Assembly (NCBI RefSeq): GCF_020991365.1
Contig: NZ_JAJLRA010000012.1
Span: forward strand, 1-64,000
DNA: 64,000 nt
Origin: Streptacidiphilus sp. ASG 303
Lineage (GTDB): Bacteria; Actinomycetota; Actinomycetes; Streptomycetales; Streptomycetaceae
Direction of reading: 5' to 3'
Part shown: positions 1 to 7,954 of the stretch, piece after piece
Numbering within the stretch: the first letter of the stretch is position 1
How the letters are laid out: every line of letters begins with the position of its first letter
Position numbers and translations under genes: made by a program
Notes under the pieces: model-generated
Databases searched by the model: none
What the model was told of the DNA's origin: nothing
Seen by the model: the letters and a program-made list of their open reading frames with translations, nothing else

Positions 1-121
1 CATGGCCCACCGCGCCCACGCCCACACCGTCGCGGTCAACGCCTCCCACTCCGTGACCGTCTCCCACCCCGGCGCCGTCACCCGCCTCATCGAGCAGGCC
101 GCCCACGCCACCACCCGCTGA
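1..121 (+). CDS. C-terminal end of a small secreted protein (5' truncated by window edge)
   Basis: Only the last 39 codons are present, reading from base 2 to a TGA at 119-121. The tail is rich in Ala, His, Thr and Val and ends in the motif EQAAHATTR. By eye it matches the C-terminus of the 117-aa secreted protein at 37911-38264 at 26 of 39 positions, so the two are paralogues. That complete copy has a Sec-type signal peptide, so this one is probably also exported. Function is unknown. The ATG at position 2 is an internal methionine matching the FMARRAHA region of the paralogue, so the true start lies upstream of the window. Confidence 0.7.
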   Translation, partial: MAHRAHAHTVAVNASHSVTVSHPGAVTRLIEQAAHATTR

Positions 122-352
122 CCCCCCCGGCCCCACCCCCACCCCGGAAGGACACCGCGGCCCCCGCCCTCTGACCTCCCCGGCCCGCCGCACGGCCCCC
201 GCACACCGCGCGGCGGACGGCCCCGGACCGCAGGCGCACCCCGCGCCCGCGGCCGGGGCCGCGGTGTTCGCGGGCCGTCCCCCGCCCGACCACCGCCCAC
301 CGTCGCCCGCCGCGCGGGTCCCGGCCCCGGGACCCGCGCGGCGGGCGCGGGC

Positions 353-1135
353 TCAGGCCCCGGTGCCGGGCCGCAGGACGCCGAGCCGCGGTACCGAGGC
401 CTTGCCGGTGTTGGACACCGCTCCTCCCGGCCACCGCGCCGTGAGCGGAGCGGTCTCGTCGGGCGGGGTGACGTGCACGGCCGCGGGCACCACGGTGGTG
501 ACCCCCGTGAGGGCCGGGTTCGCGAACGTCATGGGCGCCCAGGCGCTCTGCCCGGGCCGCAGCCGGACGGTCACCGGCGTGGTGCCCGCCGCGCGCTCGG
601 GATCCGGTGCCACCTGCTGTCCGGCGCCGTCCACGAACGCCGCGCCGGGGAAGCCGCGGACCGTGCAGGTCCGCCCTGAGGCGTTGGTCAGCACCAGGGC
701 GAAGTTCTCCTGGCCGGCCCCCGGGCTGCCGGGCGTGACGGACGCCCTGAGGTCCTGCGTGCGGCAGCGCCCGTCCCCCGTGGGCGCGGAGGCGGCCGGG
801 GACGCGCCCGGGGCCGTGGACGCGGCGGACGGTCCGCCGGCCGGGGACGAGGCCCGGCCGTCCCCGGGCCGGGCGGACCCCCGGACCGACGGGGCGTCCG
901 ACGGCGTACCGGCCGGTCCGGCCGTGCCCGTGCCCACCCCTGCGGGCGCCGCGGAGCCGGGGAGGGTGCGCGGGGCGGACGCCTCCGTGCCGGTGCCGCC
1001 GGTGCAGCCGGCCAGGGCCGCCAGGAGGGCGGCCGCACCGCCGCACGCGGCGCCCCTCCGCAGCGCCGTGCCCCTCCGCCGGCGGCCGCCGGCCTCCGCG
1101 CCCCGTCCGCCGGCCGTGTGCTCCTGGTGTTCCAT
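353..1135 (-). CDS. DUF4232-like secreted lipoprotein
   Basis: 260 aa. The N-terminus is Arg-rich, followed by a short hydrophobic stretch ending in the lipobox ALAGC, with the lipidated Cys at residue 44. A long Ala/Pro/Ser/Gly linker (about residues 45-135) precedes a C-terminal beta-rich domain beginning near CRTQDLRAS and containing VLTNASGRTCTVRGFPG. This is the pattern of the actinobacterial DUF4232 family, small domains usually tethered outside the membrane; the family name is from memory and the function is unknown. ATG 1135 was chosen because it follows an AGGAAGG ribosome-binding site and places the lipobox correctly. It lies downstream of the kinase at 1303-2697 on the same strand with a 167-nt gap, so it may be partly co-transcribed. 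Confidence 0.8.
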   Translation of the reverse strand: MEHQEHTAGGRGAEAGGRRRRGTALRRGAACGGAAALLAALAGCTGGTGTEASAPRTLPGSAAPAGVGTGTAGPAGTPSDAPSVRGSARPGDGRASSPAGGPSAASTAPGASPAASAPTGDGRCRTQDLRASVTPGSPGAGQENFALVLTNASGRTCTVRGFPGAAFVDGAGQQVAPDPERAAGTTPVTVRLRPGQSAWAPMTFANPALTGVTTVVPAAVHVTPPDETAPLTARWPGGAVSNTGKASVPRLGVLRPGTGA

Positions 1136-1302
1136 GGTGCCTTGTGCCTTCCTGGTCCGTGCCCGCCCTCCTGCCGGAGGGGCGGGGTCGTCGGCGGGGC
1201 GCGCCCGTCGTCTGCGGGACCGCCGCCCGGTGGGACGGACGGTCCAGTCACGTGTCCGCCACTTGGTGGGACGGGGCCCGCCGCCGAAAGGTTCGCGAGG
1301 GC

Positions 1303-2697
1303 TCAGGAGGAGCCGGCGACCCGGAGGCCCTCCAGGATCCGGCCGGTCGCGTCCGGACCGCCGTCCCGCCGGATCTGCACGTAGACGAGCGGGGAGGCGC
1401 CGCCGTCCCGCCGCGCCAGGGTGATCTCCTCGACCGGGCCGCCCCCGCAGCCCGTCCACGTCCGGATGCGCCCCTCCCACACCGCGCCCCGGTACGGGCG
1501 GCTGCCGGCCGGGACGCAGCCCGGGTGCGCCAGCCGGTCCACCGCGGCGGGCAGCGCGTCCTTCTCGCTGAGGCCGACGAACACGCCCGCGGCCCCCGAC
1601 CGCAGGTCGGGCCAGCTCCCGAGGTCGGTGGCGACGGTGAGGCCCGGCTCGGCGTCCTCGTCCAGACCCAGTGCCCGGGGCGCCCACCCCGAGCCGACCG
1701 TCTCGCGGGCCCACCGCGCGGGCAGCTCCAGCCGGATCCGTCCCGTGGCGTCGCCCACGCCCGCCAGGGCCGACGCGTGCCGGGTGTCCGGGAGGGACCG
1801 CGCCGTGGCCACGGTGCCCCCCGCGGCCGCCAGCGTCACGGCGGCACCCGCGGCGAGGAGCCGCCCGCGGCGCGCGCGGAGGCGCGGCGCGGACCGCTCC
1901 CCGTCGGCCTCCGCGACCAGCCGTCCCACCTCCCGGGCGAAGCCGTCGGCGGTCGGCCAGCGCCGCCCGCGGTCGGGCTCCAGGGCGCGCAGGACCGCGC
2001 GCTCGACGCCGCGGGGCAGGTCCGGGCGCAGCCTGCGTGGGGGGACCACCTGTCCCGGCGGCCCCGGCACCGCCCCGGTCACCAGGTGGTACAGCAGTGC
2101 GCCGAGGCCGTACACGTCGGCCCGCTCGTCGATGCCGCCCTCGGGGCGGGCCTGCTCGGGGGCCGTGTAGCCGGGGGAGCCGACGGCCTGGGTGAGGCCC
2201 GACGCGTGCGCCAGGCTCTTGGCCAGGCCCAGGTCGGCCACCAGGATCCGCTCCCCGCCGCCGGGCGTGCTCGCGACCAGGACGTTGGAGGGCTTGACGT
2301 CCCGGTGGAGGATGCCCGCCCGGTGGAGGTCGGCGACCCCGCGTGCGGCCCCGGCCGCCATCCCCAGCGCCTCCGCGACGGGCAGGGGGCCGGGGGTGAT
2401 CCGGTCCTCCAGCGTTCCCCGGTCGGTGTACTCCATGACGAAGTACGGGCGCCGGTCGGGAAGCTCCCCCACGTCGAACACCCGGACCACGGAGTCCGAC
2501 GAGACGCGGCGCAGGAAGCGGGCCTCGGCCAGGAAGCGTTCCCGGAAGTCCATCCGGTGGGCCCAGTTGTCGGCCATGACCTTGACCGCCACCCGGGCGT
2601 CGAGGGCGTCGTCGTGCGCGAGCCACACGGTGGCGAAGGCCCCCGAGCCCAGGCGCCCGTCCAAGCGGTACCTGCCGATCTGCCGGACTGGGAGCAT
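1303..2697 (-). CDS. Ser/Thr protein kinase, Hanks type, with C-terminal extracytoplasmic domain
   Basis: 464 aa. The N-terminal kinase domain (about 1-265) has the glycine loop GSGAFATV (17-24), ATP-anchoring Lys39, catalytic loop HRDVKPSN with Asp133, a metal-binding DLG (Asp155) in place of the usual DFG, and the TAPE motif of the activation segment. All key catalytic residues are present, so it should be active. A single hydrophobic segment at about 285-305 (LLAAGAAVTLAAAGGTVATA) separates it from a roughly 160-aa C-terminal domain that would lie outside the cell. It is divergent from the sigma factor at 2742 with only 44 nt between starts, suggesting linked control. Substrates cannot be read from the sequence; the sigma factor or its regulators are obvious candidates (inference). 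Confidence 0.9.
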   Translation of the reverse strand: MLPVRQIGRYRLDGRLGSGAFATVWLAHDDALDARVAVKVMADNWAHRMDFRERFLAEARFLRRVSSDSVVRVFDVGELPDRRPYFVMEYTDRGTLEDRITPGPLPVAEALGMAAGAARGVADLHRAGILHRDVKPSNVLVASTPGGGERILVADLGLAKSLAHASGLTQAVGSPGYTAPEQARPEGGIDERADVYGLGALLYHLVTGAVPGPPGQVVPPRRLRPDLPRGVERAVLRALEPDRGRRWPTADGFAREVGRLVAEADGERSAPRLRARRGRLLAAGAAVTLAAAGGTVATARSLPDTRHASALAGVGDATGRIRLELPARWARETVGSGWAPRALGLDEDAEPGLTVATDLGSWPDLRSGAAGVFVGLSEKDALPAAVDRLAHPGCVPAGSRPYRGAVWEGRIRTWTGCGGGPVEEITLARRDGGASPLVYVQIRRDGGPDATGRILEGLRVAGSS

Positions 2698-2741
2698 GGG
2701 ACCATGATGCCCCAGCCGAGGAAGGGGAGAGGAGCCCGCCC

Positions 2742-3326
2742 GTGCCCGCCGATCCCGAGACGGAGTCGCTCGCCGCGAGGGCTGCCGCCGGCGACTCAGC
2801 CGCCCTCGACGCCCTGCTGGAGCGGATACGGCCCGAGGCCCTGCGCCGCTGCGGCCGCTTCCTGCCCTGCCGGGAGGACGCCGAGGAGGCGGCCCAGGAC
2901 GTCCTGATCCAGGTGGCCCGCGGGATCCGGTCGTTCGAGGGGCGCAGCCTGTTCAGCACCTGGCTCTACACGGTCGTCGCCAACTGCGCCCGGCAGAAGT
3001 ACCGGGACCTGAGGCGGCGCGCGTCCGAGACGCCCCTGGACGGCGAGGAGCTCCACCGGCCCGACCCCCGCACCACCAGCGTCGTCGCGGGCTCCCGCAT
3101 CGACCTGCTGGAGGCCCTGGAACGCCTGGAGCGCCAGAGCCCGCACCTCGTCGCGCCGCTGGTCTACCGGGACGTGTGCCAGATGGACTACGCCGAGGTC
3201 GCCGAGCGGACGGGGCTGCCCCTGGGGACCGTCAAGTCCCGGCTGCACGCCGCCCGGCGCACGGTCCGGCCCTGGCTGGCGGAGTCCTCCGGGCCTGCGG
3301 GAGGGGCTCCGCCGGTTTCGGGCTGA
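2742..3326 (+). CDS. RNA polymerase sigma factor, ECF-like (sigma-70 family)
   Basis: 194 aa, the usual length of an ECF sigma factor. Region 2 covers about residues 25-95, with DAEEAAQDVLIQVARGIRSF and the hydrophobic core STWLYTVVANCARQK. Region 4 near the end has the helix-turn-helix YAEVAERTGLPLGTVKSRL. It should direct RNA polymerase to a small promoter set. GTG 2742 is preceded by GGAAGGGGAGAGGA. The gene is divergent from a transmembrane Ser/Thr kinase (start 2697), and no anti-sigma factor with a zinc-finger HxxxCxxC motif is seen beside it. A 9-bp hairpin at 3335-3362 follows the stop. The paired kinase suggests control by phosphorylation rather than by a classic anti-sigma factor, which is inference. 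Confidence 0.88.
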   Translation: MPADPETESLAARAAAGDSAALDALLERIRPEALRRCGRFLPCREDAEEAAQDVLIQVARGIRSFEGRSLFSTWLYTVVANCARQKYRDLRRRASETPLDGEELHRPDPRTTSVVAGSRIDLLEALERLERQSPHLVAPLVYRDVCQMDYAEVAERTGLPLGTVKSRLHAARRTVRPWLAESSGPAGGAPPVSG

Positions 3327-3334
3327 CGCCGTCC

Positions 3335-3362
3335 GGTCTGCGGCGCCCGGGTTCCGCGGACC
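3335..3362 (+). terminator. Hairpin after sigma factor gene
   Basis: GGTCTGCGG (3335-3343) pairs with CCGCGGACC (3354-3362), nine pairs including one G-T wobble, starting nine bases after the stop codon at 3324-3326. There is no T tract, as is common in high-GC actinomycetes. The rest of the 3327-3669 gap holds nothing I recognise. Confidence 0.5.
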
Positions 3363-3669
3363 GTCCCCGCGGGCACGGATCGAACCCGGAAGTGCAGCCG
3401 GCCACCACGCCTGCGGCCGCCGGGCGGTACGGTCCTGCCCAGCCGCGACCGCGGGCTGTCGGGGCTGCGTGGACACCACCCCGCCCGCGGCCACCGCTTT
3501 CCGGTGCCTCCCGGGTCCGGGGCCGAGGCCGACGGAGCCGGACGGGTCCGTGCGCTCCGGGAACCGCCGGTGCGGCGCCGCTCCGCCGTCACAACACGTG
3601 CGGCGTGCCTTCCGTGGACCATCTCCGGTCGACGGCTCCGTGCAGCCTGATCAGTGAGGGCCAGATCCC

Positions 3670-4338
3670 ATGACACGCACCGCACCCCCGCCCGTCGCCG
3701 CTGCCGACGGCGCGGGAAAGTCCTCCGCCGGCATGGCGGCGTGGGCTTCCGCGACAGCGGCCGCGCTCACCGGAGGAATCCTCCTCGGCATCCTCACCAA
3801 CCTCGCTCAGGGCTGGCTGCCGAACCCCTGGAACCAGCTCGCGAACTCCGGTGCCGTGTGGACTGCAGTGGCTTTCGCCTCCGGAGCCCTCGCGGCCCGC
3901 CGGATGCCGTTCTCCGCGTCCGTCGTGGCCGGCCTCTGCTCCGAGGTGTGCCTCGTCGTGGGCTACTACGGCTATGCGGAGCTCGGGCGCGACGGGATGG
4001 GCGATCTGAGCTACCCGTTTCTCTGGCTGGGCATGGCCTTCCTCGTCGGACCGCTCTTCGGGGCCGCGGGTTCCTGGTGGCGCCGCGGGAGCACCGGGTC
4101 CCGCCGCGTCACGGGACCGCTGCTCCTCGCGGGCGTCTTCGGTGCTGAGGGACTGGACTACGTGTTCGACCTCCACTACGCCGCCCAGGCATGGGCGTGC
4201 CTGGCGGTCGTCCTCCTCGTGCCCGTACTCATGCTCCGTACCGCAAGAGAGCGTCTGACCATGCTCCTGGGCGCCGTCCTCCTCTCCCTCCTCACCTACG
4301 CCACCGTCTTCATCGGACTGCAGCACCTCGTCCTCTGA
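3670..4338 (+). CDS. Polytopic membrane protein of unknown function (DUF6518-like)
   Basis: 222 aa with about six or seven hydrophobic segments, among them AALTGGILLGILTNLA, VWTAVAFASGALAA, PFLWLGMAFLVGPLFGAA, ACLAVVLLVPVLML and LLGAVLLSLLTYATVFIGL. Short polar loops and Arg-rich stretches at segment ends fit an inner-membrane protein. The pattern recalls small actinobacterial membrane proteins grouped as DUF6518 (from memory); no catalytic motif is visible. The ATG at 3670 is the first good start in frame. No partner gene is obvious: upstream is a terminated sigma factor gene and downstream a broken epimerase gene. Confidence 0.75.
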   Translation: MTRTAPPPVAAADGAGKSSAGMAAWASATAAALTGGILLGILTNLAQGWLPNPWNQLANSGAVWTAVAFASGALAARRMPFSASVVAGLCSEVCLVVGYYGYAELGRDGMGDLSYPFLWLGMAFLVGPLFGAAGSWWRRGSTGSRRVTGPLLLAGVFGAEGLDYVFDLHYAAQAWACLAVVLLVPVLMLRTARERLTMLLGAVLLSLLTYATVFIGLQHLVL

Positions 4339-4490
4339 GCCTGATCGGCCTGCACGGCCCGGCGGCGCCCGGTCGGCCGTGATCCTTCGCCTGTCGGGGC
4401 TTCTAGGGCGGGCGTGGCATCATCGCGGGACATCCGTTCTCCCTGGCTCGGTCCGTACGTTGCGGAGCGTGACCAGGAGTCATCGCGCGC

Positions 4491-5384
4491 GTGTTCCTCG
4501 CAGGTGCGACCGGCGCCGTCGGCCGCATGCGCGTACCGCGGCTCCTGGAAACCGGGCACCAGGTGACGGGTACCACCCGCTCGGCGCCCGGCGCAGCCCG
4601 GCTGGAAGCCCGGAGGGCCGAGGCCGCGGCGGTCGACGTGCCCCGTGCGCACCCCGTCCGGCAGGCGAGGGCCGAGGCCGCCCCGGACGCGGTGATCCAC
4701 CGGCTGACAGACCTCTCGAACGCCGACGGGGGACGCCGGCAACCGCATCCGCCGCGAGGGCATCCGCAACCTGGTGGATGCGGCCCGCTCCTGTGGCGCG
4801 GGCAGGACCGTCGTCCAGTCCATCGCCTGGGTGCACGGACCCGGAGACCGCCCCGCGGACGAGCCGGCAGCCCTCGACACCGGCGCGCCGGAGCCTCGGG
4901 CCGCTCTCGTCGACGGTGTCCGGTGCATGGAGGAGGCGGCCGCGGAGCTGGGGACGGTGGTCCTGCTGCGCCACGGGGTCCTGTACGGCCCCGACACCTG
5001 GTACGCGCCCGGCGTGCCCGTGGTGGCGACCCTCGCAGGCGCCCCGGCCGTGGACCTCCCGGGTAGCGTTGAGGCGAACGACGCCGTGACCTCCTTCCTC
5101 CACGTGTCCGACGCGGCGCGGGCGGCCGTCGCCGCACTCGGCCGGCCGGCCGGCCCGGTCAACGTCGTGGACGACGAGCCCTCCCCCTCCCGTGCCCGGC
5201 TGCCGGTCCTCGCCCAGGCGGTCGGTGCATTGCCCCGCCGGTCACCGCAGGCCGCAAGGGCTGGGAGTGCGGCGCGCTCAACGCCCTGGCCTGTTCTCGC
5301 GGCTGGCGTCCGGACCGTCCGACCTGGCTGACCGGCTTCGCCGACCAGGAGGTCGCCGCCCCCAGGCGTCCCCACCACGCCTGA
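4491..5384 (+). pseudogene. NAD(P)-dependent epimerase/dehydratase-like gene with two frameshifts
   Basis: The reading frame starts at GTG 4491 with a Rossmann fold (FLAGATGAVG, the GxxGxxG motif) and continues to DLSNADG. Homologous sequence then resumes in the next frame as DAGNRIRREGIRNLVDAAR. The break falls in a run of five G at 4728-4732, and one G fewer would restore the frame. The second segment runs through VVLLRHGVLYGP and FLHVSDAARAAVAALG to about 5225. There a second shift returns to the original frame, ending APPVTAGRKGWECGALN through GWRPDRPTWLTGF to the TGA at 5382-5384. Together the pieces give a normal-length family member (about 297 codons). Two compensating breaks suggest a decayed gene, though sequencing error in G runs cannot be excluded. 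Confidence 0.75.
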
Positions 5385-5591
5385 CGGCGGCGCCGCGGGG
5401 CCCCGCCCGGGCCGGCCGCCGACGGGCCTCCGGTTCACGGGAGGGACGGAGTCCGCCCATGAGGGCAGAGACCGTGCCCTCGACGGTCGGGGGTGCGGAA
5501 TCCGCGGGACGGCTCCCCGACAATGGACGTGTCCGCACTTGTTGCCACCCGTCCAGGCCCTGTCCATGGCCGACGGGCGCGCCGTGCGGTA

Positions 5592-5654
5592 GGCGGACCG
5601 TGCCGAAGGGTCCACGGTCCGCCGCGACCCGTGCGGGGGACGCCGCACGGGTCG
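5592..5654. terminator. Two adjacent perfect hairpins
   Basis: The first has 11-bp arms GGCGGACCGTG (5592-5602) and CACGGTCCGCC (5613-5623). The second, one base later, has 12-bp arms CGACCCGTGCGG (5625-5636) and CCGCACGGGTCG (5643-5654) with a 6-nt loop. Both are perfect. They lie between convergent transcription units and can act on either strand. Confidence 0.5.
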
Positions 5655-5698
5655 GCCCGGGGCCCGCCGTTCCCCCCGTACCGGCGGGTCCCGGTGCC

Positions 5699-5734
5699 GC
5701 GGGCCCCCGCCCCACCCCGAGGGCGGGGGCCCGC
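5699..5734. terminator. Perfect 14-bp GC hairpin
   Basis: Arms GCGGGCCCCCGCCC (5699-5712) and its exact complement at 5721-5734, with an 8-nt loop CACCCCGA. All 14 pairs are G-C. It is the third strong hairpin within 145 bases and lies between convergent units. Confidence 0.5.
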
Positions 5735-5978
5735 ACGCCGTTCACCGACCTGCGCGCTGCGACGGGAAGCGGTGCAGCCGCCCCGCCCCGGCGGCCCGTG
5801 AGGCCGGGGTGTCGCACCGTTCCTGTCGGCTCCGCCCCCCTACGACCTCGTCCGCCGGACCGCACGGCGTGCACCGGCCCGCCCGCGCCGCCCGGCGGTT
5901 CCGCGCCCCGGCCTGCTGCGTTCCCGGCTGCGGTCGGCCGGTGTCCCGTCCCCCCTCGCGGCCGCTCCGGGCGCCGGC

Positions 5979-6007
5979 CCGGGCGGCGGGTCCCGCCCGC
6001 CGCCCGG
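5979..6007 (-). terminator. Terminator hairpin of the lipoprotein gene at 6051
   Basis: 12-bp perfect arms CCGGGCGGCGGG (5979-5990) and CCCGCCGCCCGG (5996-6007) with a 5-nt loop, 43 nt past the minus-strand stop codon at 6051. Confidence 0.55.
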
Positions 6008-6050
6008 ATGCCGGTGTTCCGCTGCCGCGCCCCCCGGCCCCGGCGGCTCC

Positions 6051-6752
6051 TCAGCCCCCGGCCCTGCCCCCCGCCGGTCCGACGGCGAACCACGTGCCGC
6101 CCAGCCCCTGGCCGTTCAGGTCGCCGGGCCGGCTGTCGCCCGCGTACCGGTAGACGGGCCGCCCGCCCACGGTCACCTGCACGCCGCCGTCCTGACGGCG
6201 GATCGCCCCGACCTGCCGCGGGTCCACCCCCGACAGGTAGACGTTGCCGCCCTGCCGGACGGTCACGGGGGGCCACTGCACGGCGCAGGCGTCGTTGCAC
6301 TGCGACCTGCCCGGGGTGGCGGCGTCCCCCTCGAAGCGGTACAGCGTCGAGCCGTTGACGTCCACGAGGTGGGCGGACGGGAGCGCGCGCGAGGTCACCG
6401 CCGTCAGCTGGGCCCATCGCGGCGGATCCACCTGGAGGGCGGCTCCGACGACGGTGCCTCCGGTCCCCGTGAGACCGGCCGCGGCCGCGGTGGTGTCGAC
6501 GATCTGGAGGCCCGTGTTGCCCGCCGGCGCGGCGCTTCCCGGGGCGGCGCCCCCGGGCGGCAGTGCCGACGCCGCGGTGGCGGCGGGCGGAGCGGCCGCC
6601 TGGCGCGGTCCGTCGCTGATCGTGATGGTCCTGCCGCAGGAGGCCAGGGCCGCGGTGCCGCAGACCGCGAGGACGAGGGCGGCGGCGGCACGGCGCGCCC
6701 GCCCGCCCGCAGGAACGGTGCGCACGCGAGTGCGAGGGAGAACAGCTGTCAC
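6051..6752 (-). CDS. Secreted-repeat lipoprotein (PF03640-like)
   Basis: 233 aa. A twin-Arg-flanked hydrophobic signal ends in the lipobox ALASC (Cys39). After an Ala/Pro/Gly linker, two copies of the 'secreted repeat of unknown function' occur: LYRFEGDAATPGRSQCNDAC...WPPV and VYRYAGDSRPGDLNGQG. The first carries a conserved Cys pair (CNDAC). These extracytoplasmic lipoproteins (COG4315-like) have no settled role. The C-terminal half is closely similar to the plus-strand protein at 58214-59233, which carries an extra domain. Start GTG 6752 is a choice between it and GTG 6761; AGGA lies immediately before 6752, which is too close to be decisive. It is divergent from the WXG-like gene at 6900. 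Confidence 0.82.
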   Translation of the reverse strand: MTAVLPRTRVRTVPAGGRARRAAAALVLAVCGTAALASCGRTITISDGPRQAAAPPAATAASALPPGGAAPGSAAPAGNTGLQIVDTTAAAAGLTGTGGTVVGAALQVDPPRWAQLTAVTSRALPSAHLVDVNGSTLYRFEGDAATPGRSQCNDACAVQWPPVTVRQGGNVYLSGVDPRQVGAIRRQDGGVQVTVGGRPVYRYAGDSRPGDLNGQGLGGTWFAVGPAGGRAGG

Positions 6753-6899
6753 TCCTGGCACACGGACCGGGGAGCCCGGCGGTTCAACGCACCCGGGGAT
6801 CCGTCCACCGCCGCACCCGCCGGTCCGCCGGACTGAACGCCGCGGACGGTCCGTCCGTGTGACGGGAGGGGGAGTGGGAGCACAGCACGAGGAGGCGGC

Positions 6900-7196
6900 A
6901 TGGCCGAGGACATCCAGATACCCGGGGACGAGTTGCAGGAGGCCCAGCGCACGCTGGGCTTCGTCCACGACTTCATCGACATCGGGCACCACACGTTCGA
7001 CTTCGACGCGGCGTTCGGCCGCGAACTGTCCCGGGGTGCGGCCCAGCACTTCGAGAACAGGTGGGAGGACGGCAGGCACCAGCTCCAGAAGCAGGTGAAG
7101 GGCGTCTCGGACGCCATCGGCAGCATCCTCGACGCGTTCGACCGCACGGACCGGGACGCCGTCAGCAACCTCAGTGACGGGAAGGGGGGCCGGTGA
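6900..7196 (+). CDS. WXG100/Esx-like small protein of the type VII secretion block
   Basis: 98 aa, the standard Esx length. Two helical halves flank a W-x-x-G turn (RWEDG, about residues 55-59) instead of the canonical WXG, with amphipathic heptads before (AAQHFEN) and after (QLQKQVKGVSDAIGSILDAF). Esx proteins dimerise as four-helix bundles and are exported by ESX/type VII machines. The ATG follows GAGGAGGC. Its stop overlaps the GTG start of the next gene by four bases, so the two are translationally coupled. The EccC-like ATPase is encoded 0.8 kb away on the other strand. It could instead be a chaperone-type partner rather than a substrate; the sequence alone cannot tell. Confidence 0.7.
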   Translation: MAEDIQIPGDELQEAQRTLGFVHDFIDIGHHTFDFDAAFGRELSRGAAQHFENRWEDGRHQLQKQVKGVSDAIGSILDAFDRTDRDAVSNLSDGKGGR

Positions 7197-7822
7197 ACAC
7201 CGCGGAGCGCTTCCTGCTCGACGTCCCCGACCTGTGGCGCGAGGTCGACCTGAGCGGGGAGGAGCTGGCCGCCGTCCGCGCGAAGGCGCTGGCCGCCACC
7301 TCCGACCCGCGCGAGAAGGCCCGGATCAACGACATGGTCCGCCAGGGCCGCGAGGTGGCCCGCGCCGCCCGCAGGCACGGGGCGCTGCTCGCCACGGGCA
7401 CGGCGACCCTGTACGACGACGGGCTCTTCCTGGCGTACGGCATGGTCTTCGCCGTGAGCACGCCGCAGGGCTCGGAGCTGACGCTGCCGGTGCTGTCCGC
7501 GCAGCTCGGCGCCGGGGGCGACGCCACGCCGAAGGATCGGGTCGTGACCTCGGTGGAGCTGCCCCATGCGGGGACGGCCGCGCGCGTCACCGGCACCGAG
7601 ACCGCCCGGCTGACCGGCGACGTCGAGGTCCGGCTGCTGACGATGCACACGATGGTGCCCGTGCCGGAGAGGCCCGGCGACTTCCTGGCCGTGACCCTCG
7701 CCAGCCCCAACCTGCCGCTCCGGGCCGAGGTGTACGACCTCTTCGACGCGATCACCTCCACGTTCCGCTTCGTGTCCGCCGACGGCGAGGCGGCACCGGA
7801 GGGCACCGCCCCCGGCCGCTGA
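7193..7822 (+). CDS. Hypothetical protein coupled to the WXG-like gene
   Basis: 209 aa, soluble, with no signal peptide and no membrane segment. I do not recognise the family. The N-terminus (ERFLLDVPDLWREVDL) and a central region with beta-rich stretches (GLFLAYGMVFAVST, VEVRLLTMHTMVPVP, GDFLAVTLASPNLP) suggest an alpha/beta domain. Starting at GTG 7193 it overlaps the upstream stop by four bases and has GGAAGGGG as ribosome-binding site, so it is made together with the 98-aa WXG-like protein. That coupling and the adjacent EccC gene suggest a type VII accessory such as a substrate-specific chaperone (EspG-like in position only; no sequence resemblance claimed). A 19-bp terminator (7906-7948) follows. 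Confidence 0.75.
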   Translation: MNTAERFLLDVPDLWREVDLSGEELAAVRAKALAATSDPREKARINDMVRQGREVARAARRHGALLATGTATLYDDGLFLAYGMVFAVSTPQGSELTLPVLSAQLGAGGDATPKDRVVTSVELPHAGTAARVTGTETARLTGDVEVRLLTMHTMVPVPERPGDFLAVTLASPNLPLRAEVYDLFDAITSTFRFVSADGEAAPEGTAPGR

Positions 7823-7905
7823 GGCCGGTCGGGGGCAGGTCGGGGGCAGGAAGGGCTCGCAGGCCGCGACAGCTGCGACAGCCGCGGCGGCTGCGGCGGA
7901 CAGCA

Positions 7906-7948
7906 CGGAGGGCGGCACCGGGACGAGGAGTCCCGGTGCCGCCCTCCG
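7906..7948. terminator. Bidirectional terminator, perfect 19-bp stem
   Basis: The arms at 7906-7924 and 7930-7948 are exact complements with loop GAGGA. It sits between the convergent stops at 7822 (plus) and 7955 (minus, eccC), only six bases past the latter, and can serve both strands. Confidence 0.8.
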
Positions 7949-7954
7949 CCGTTG

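Larger units (their letters stand above)
5385..6050. other. 666-nt non-coding stretch between convergent genes, rich in hairpins
   Basis: No reading frame here has a ribosome-binding site plus recognisable protein features; long open frames are GC-driven. The region holds at least four perfect inverted repeats (5592-5623, 5625-5654, 5699-5734, 5979-6007), annotated separately. It separates the plus-strand epimerase remnant from the minus-strand lipoprotein gene. Confidence 0.6.

Noticed and set aside
3370-3400. tRNA T-arm-like sequence (GGTTCGATCC on the minus strand)
   Set aside because: The five-base T-stem does not pair and no acceptor, D-arm or anticodon arm can be built around it.
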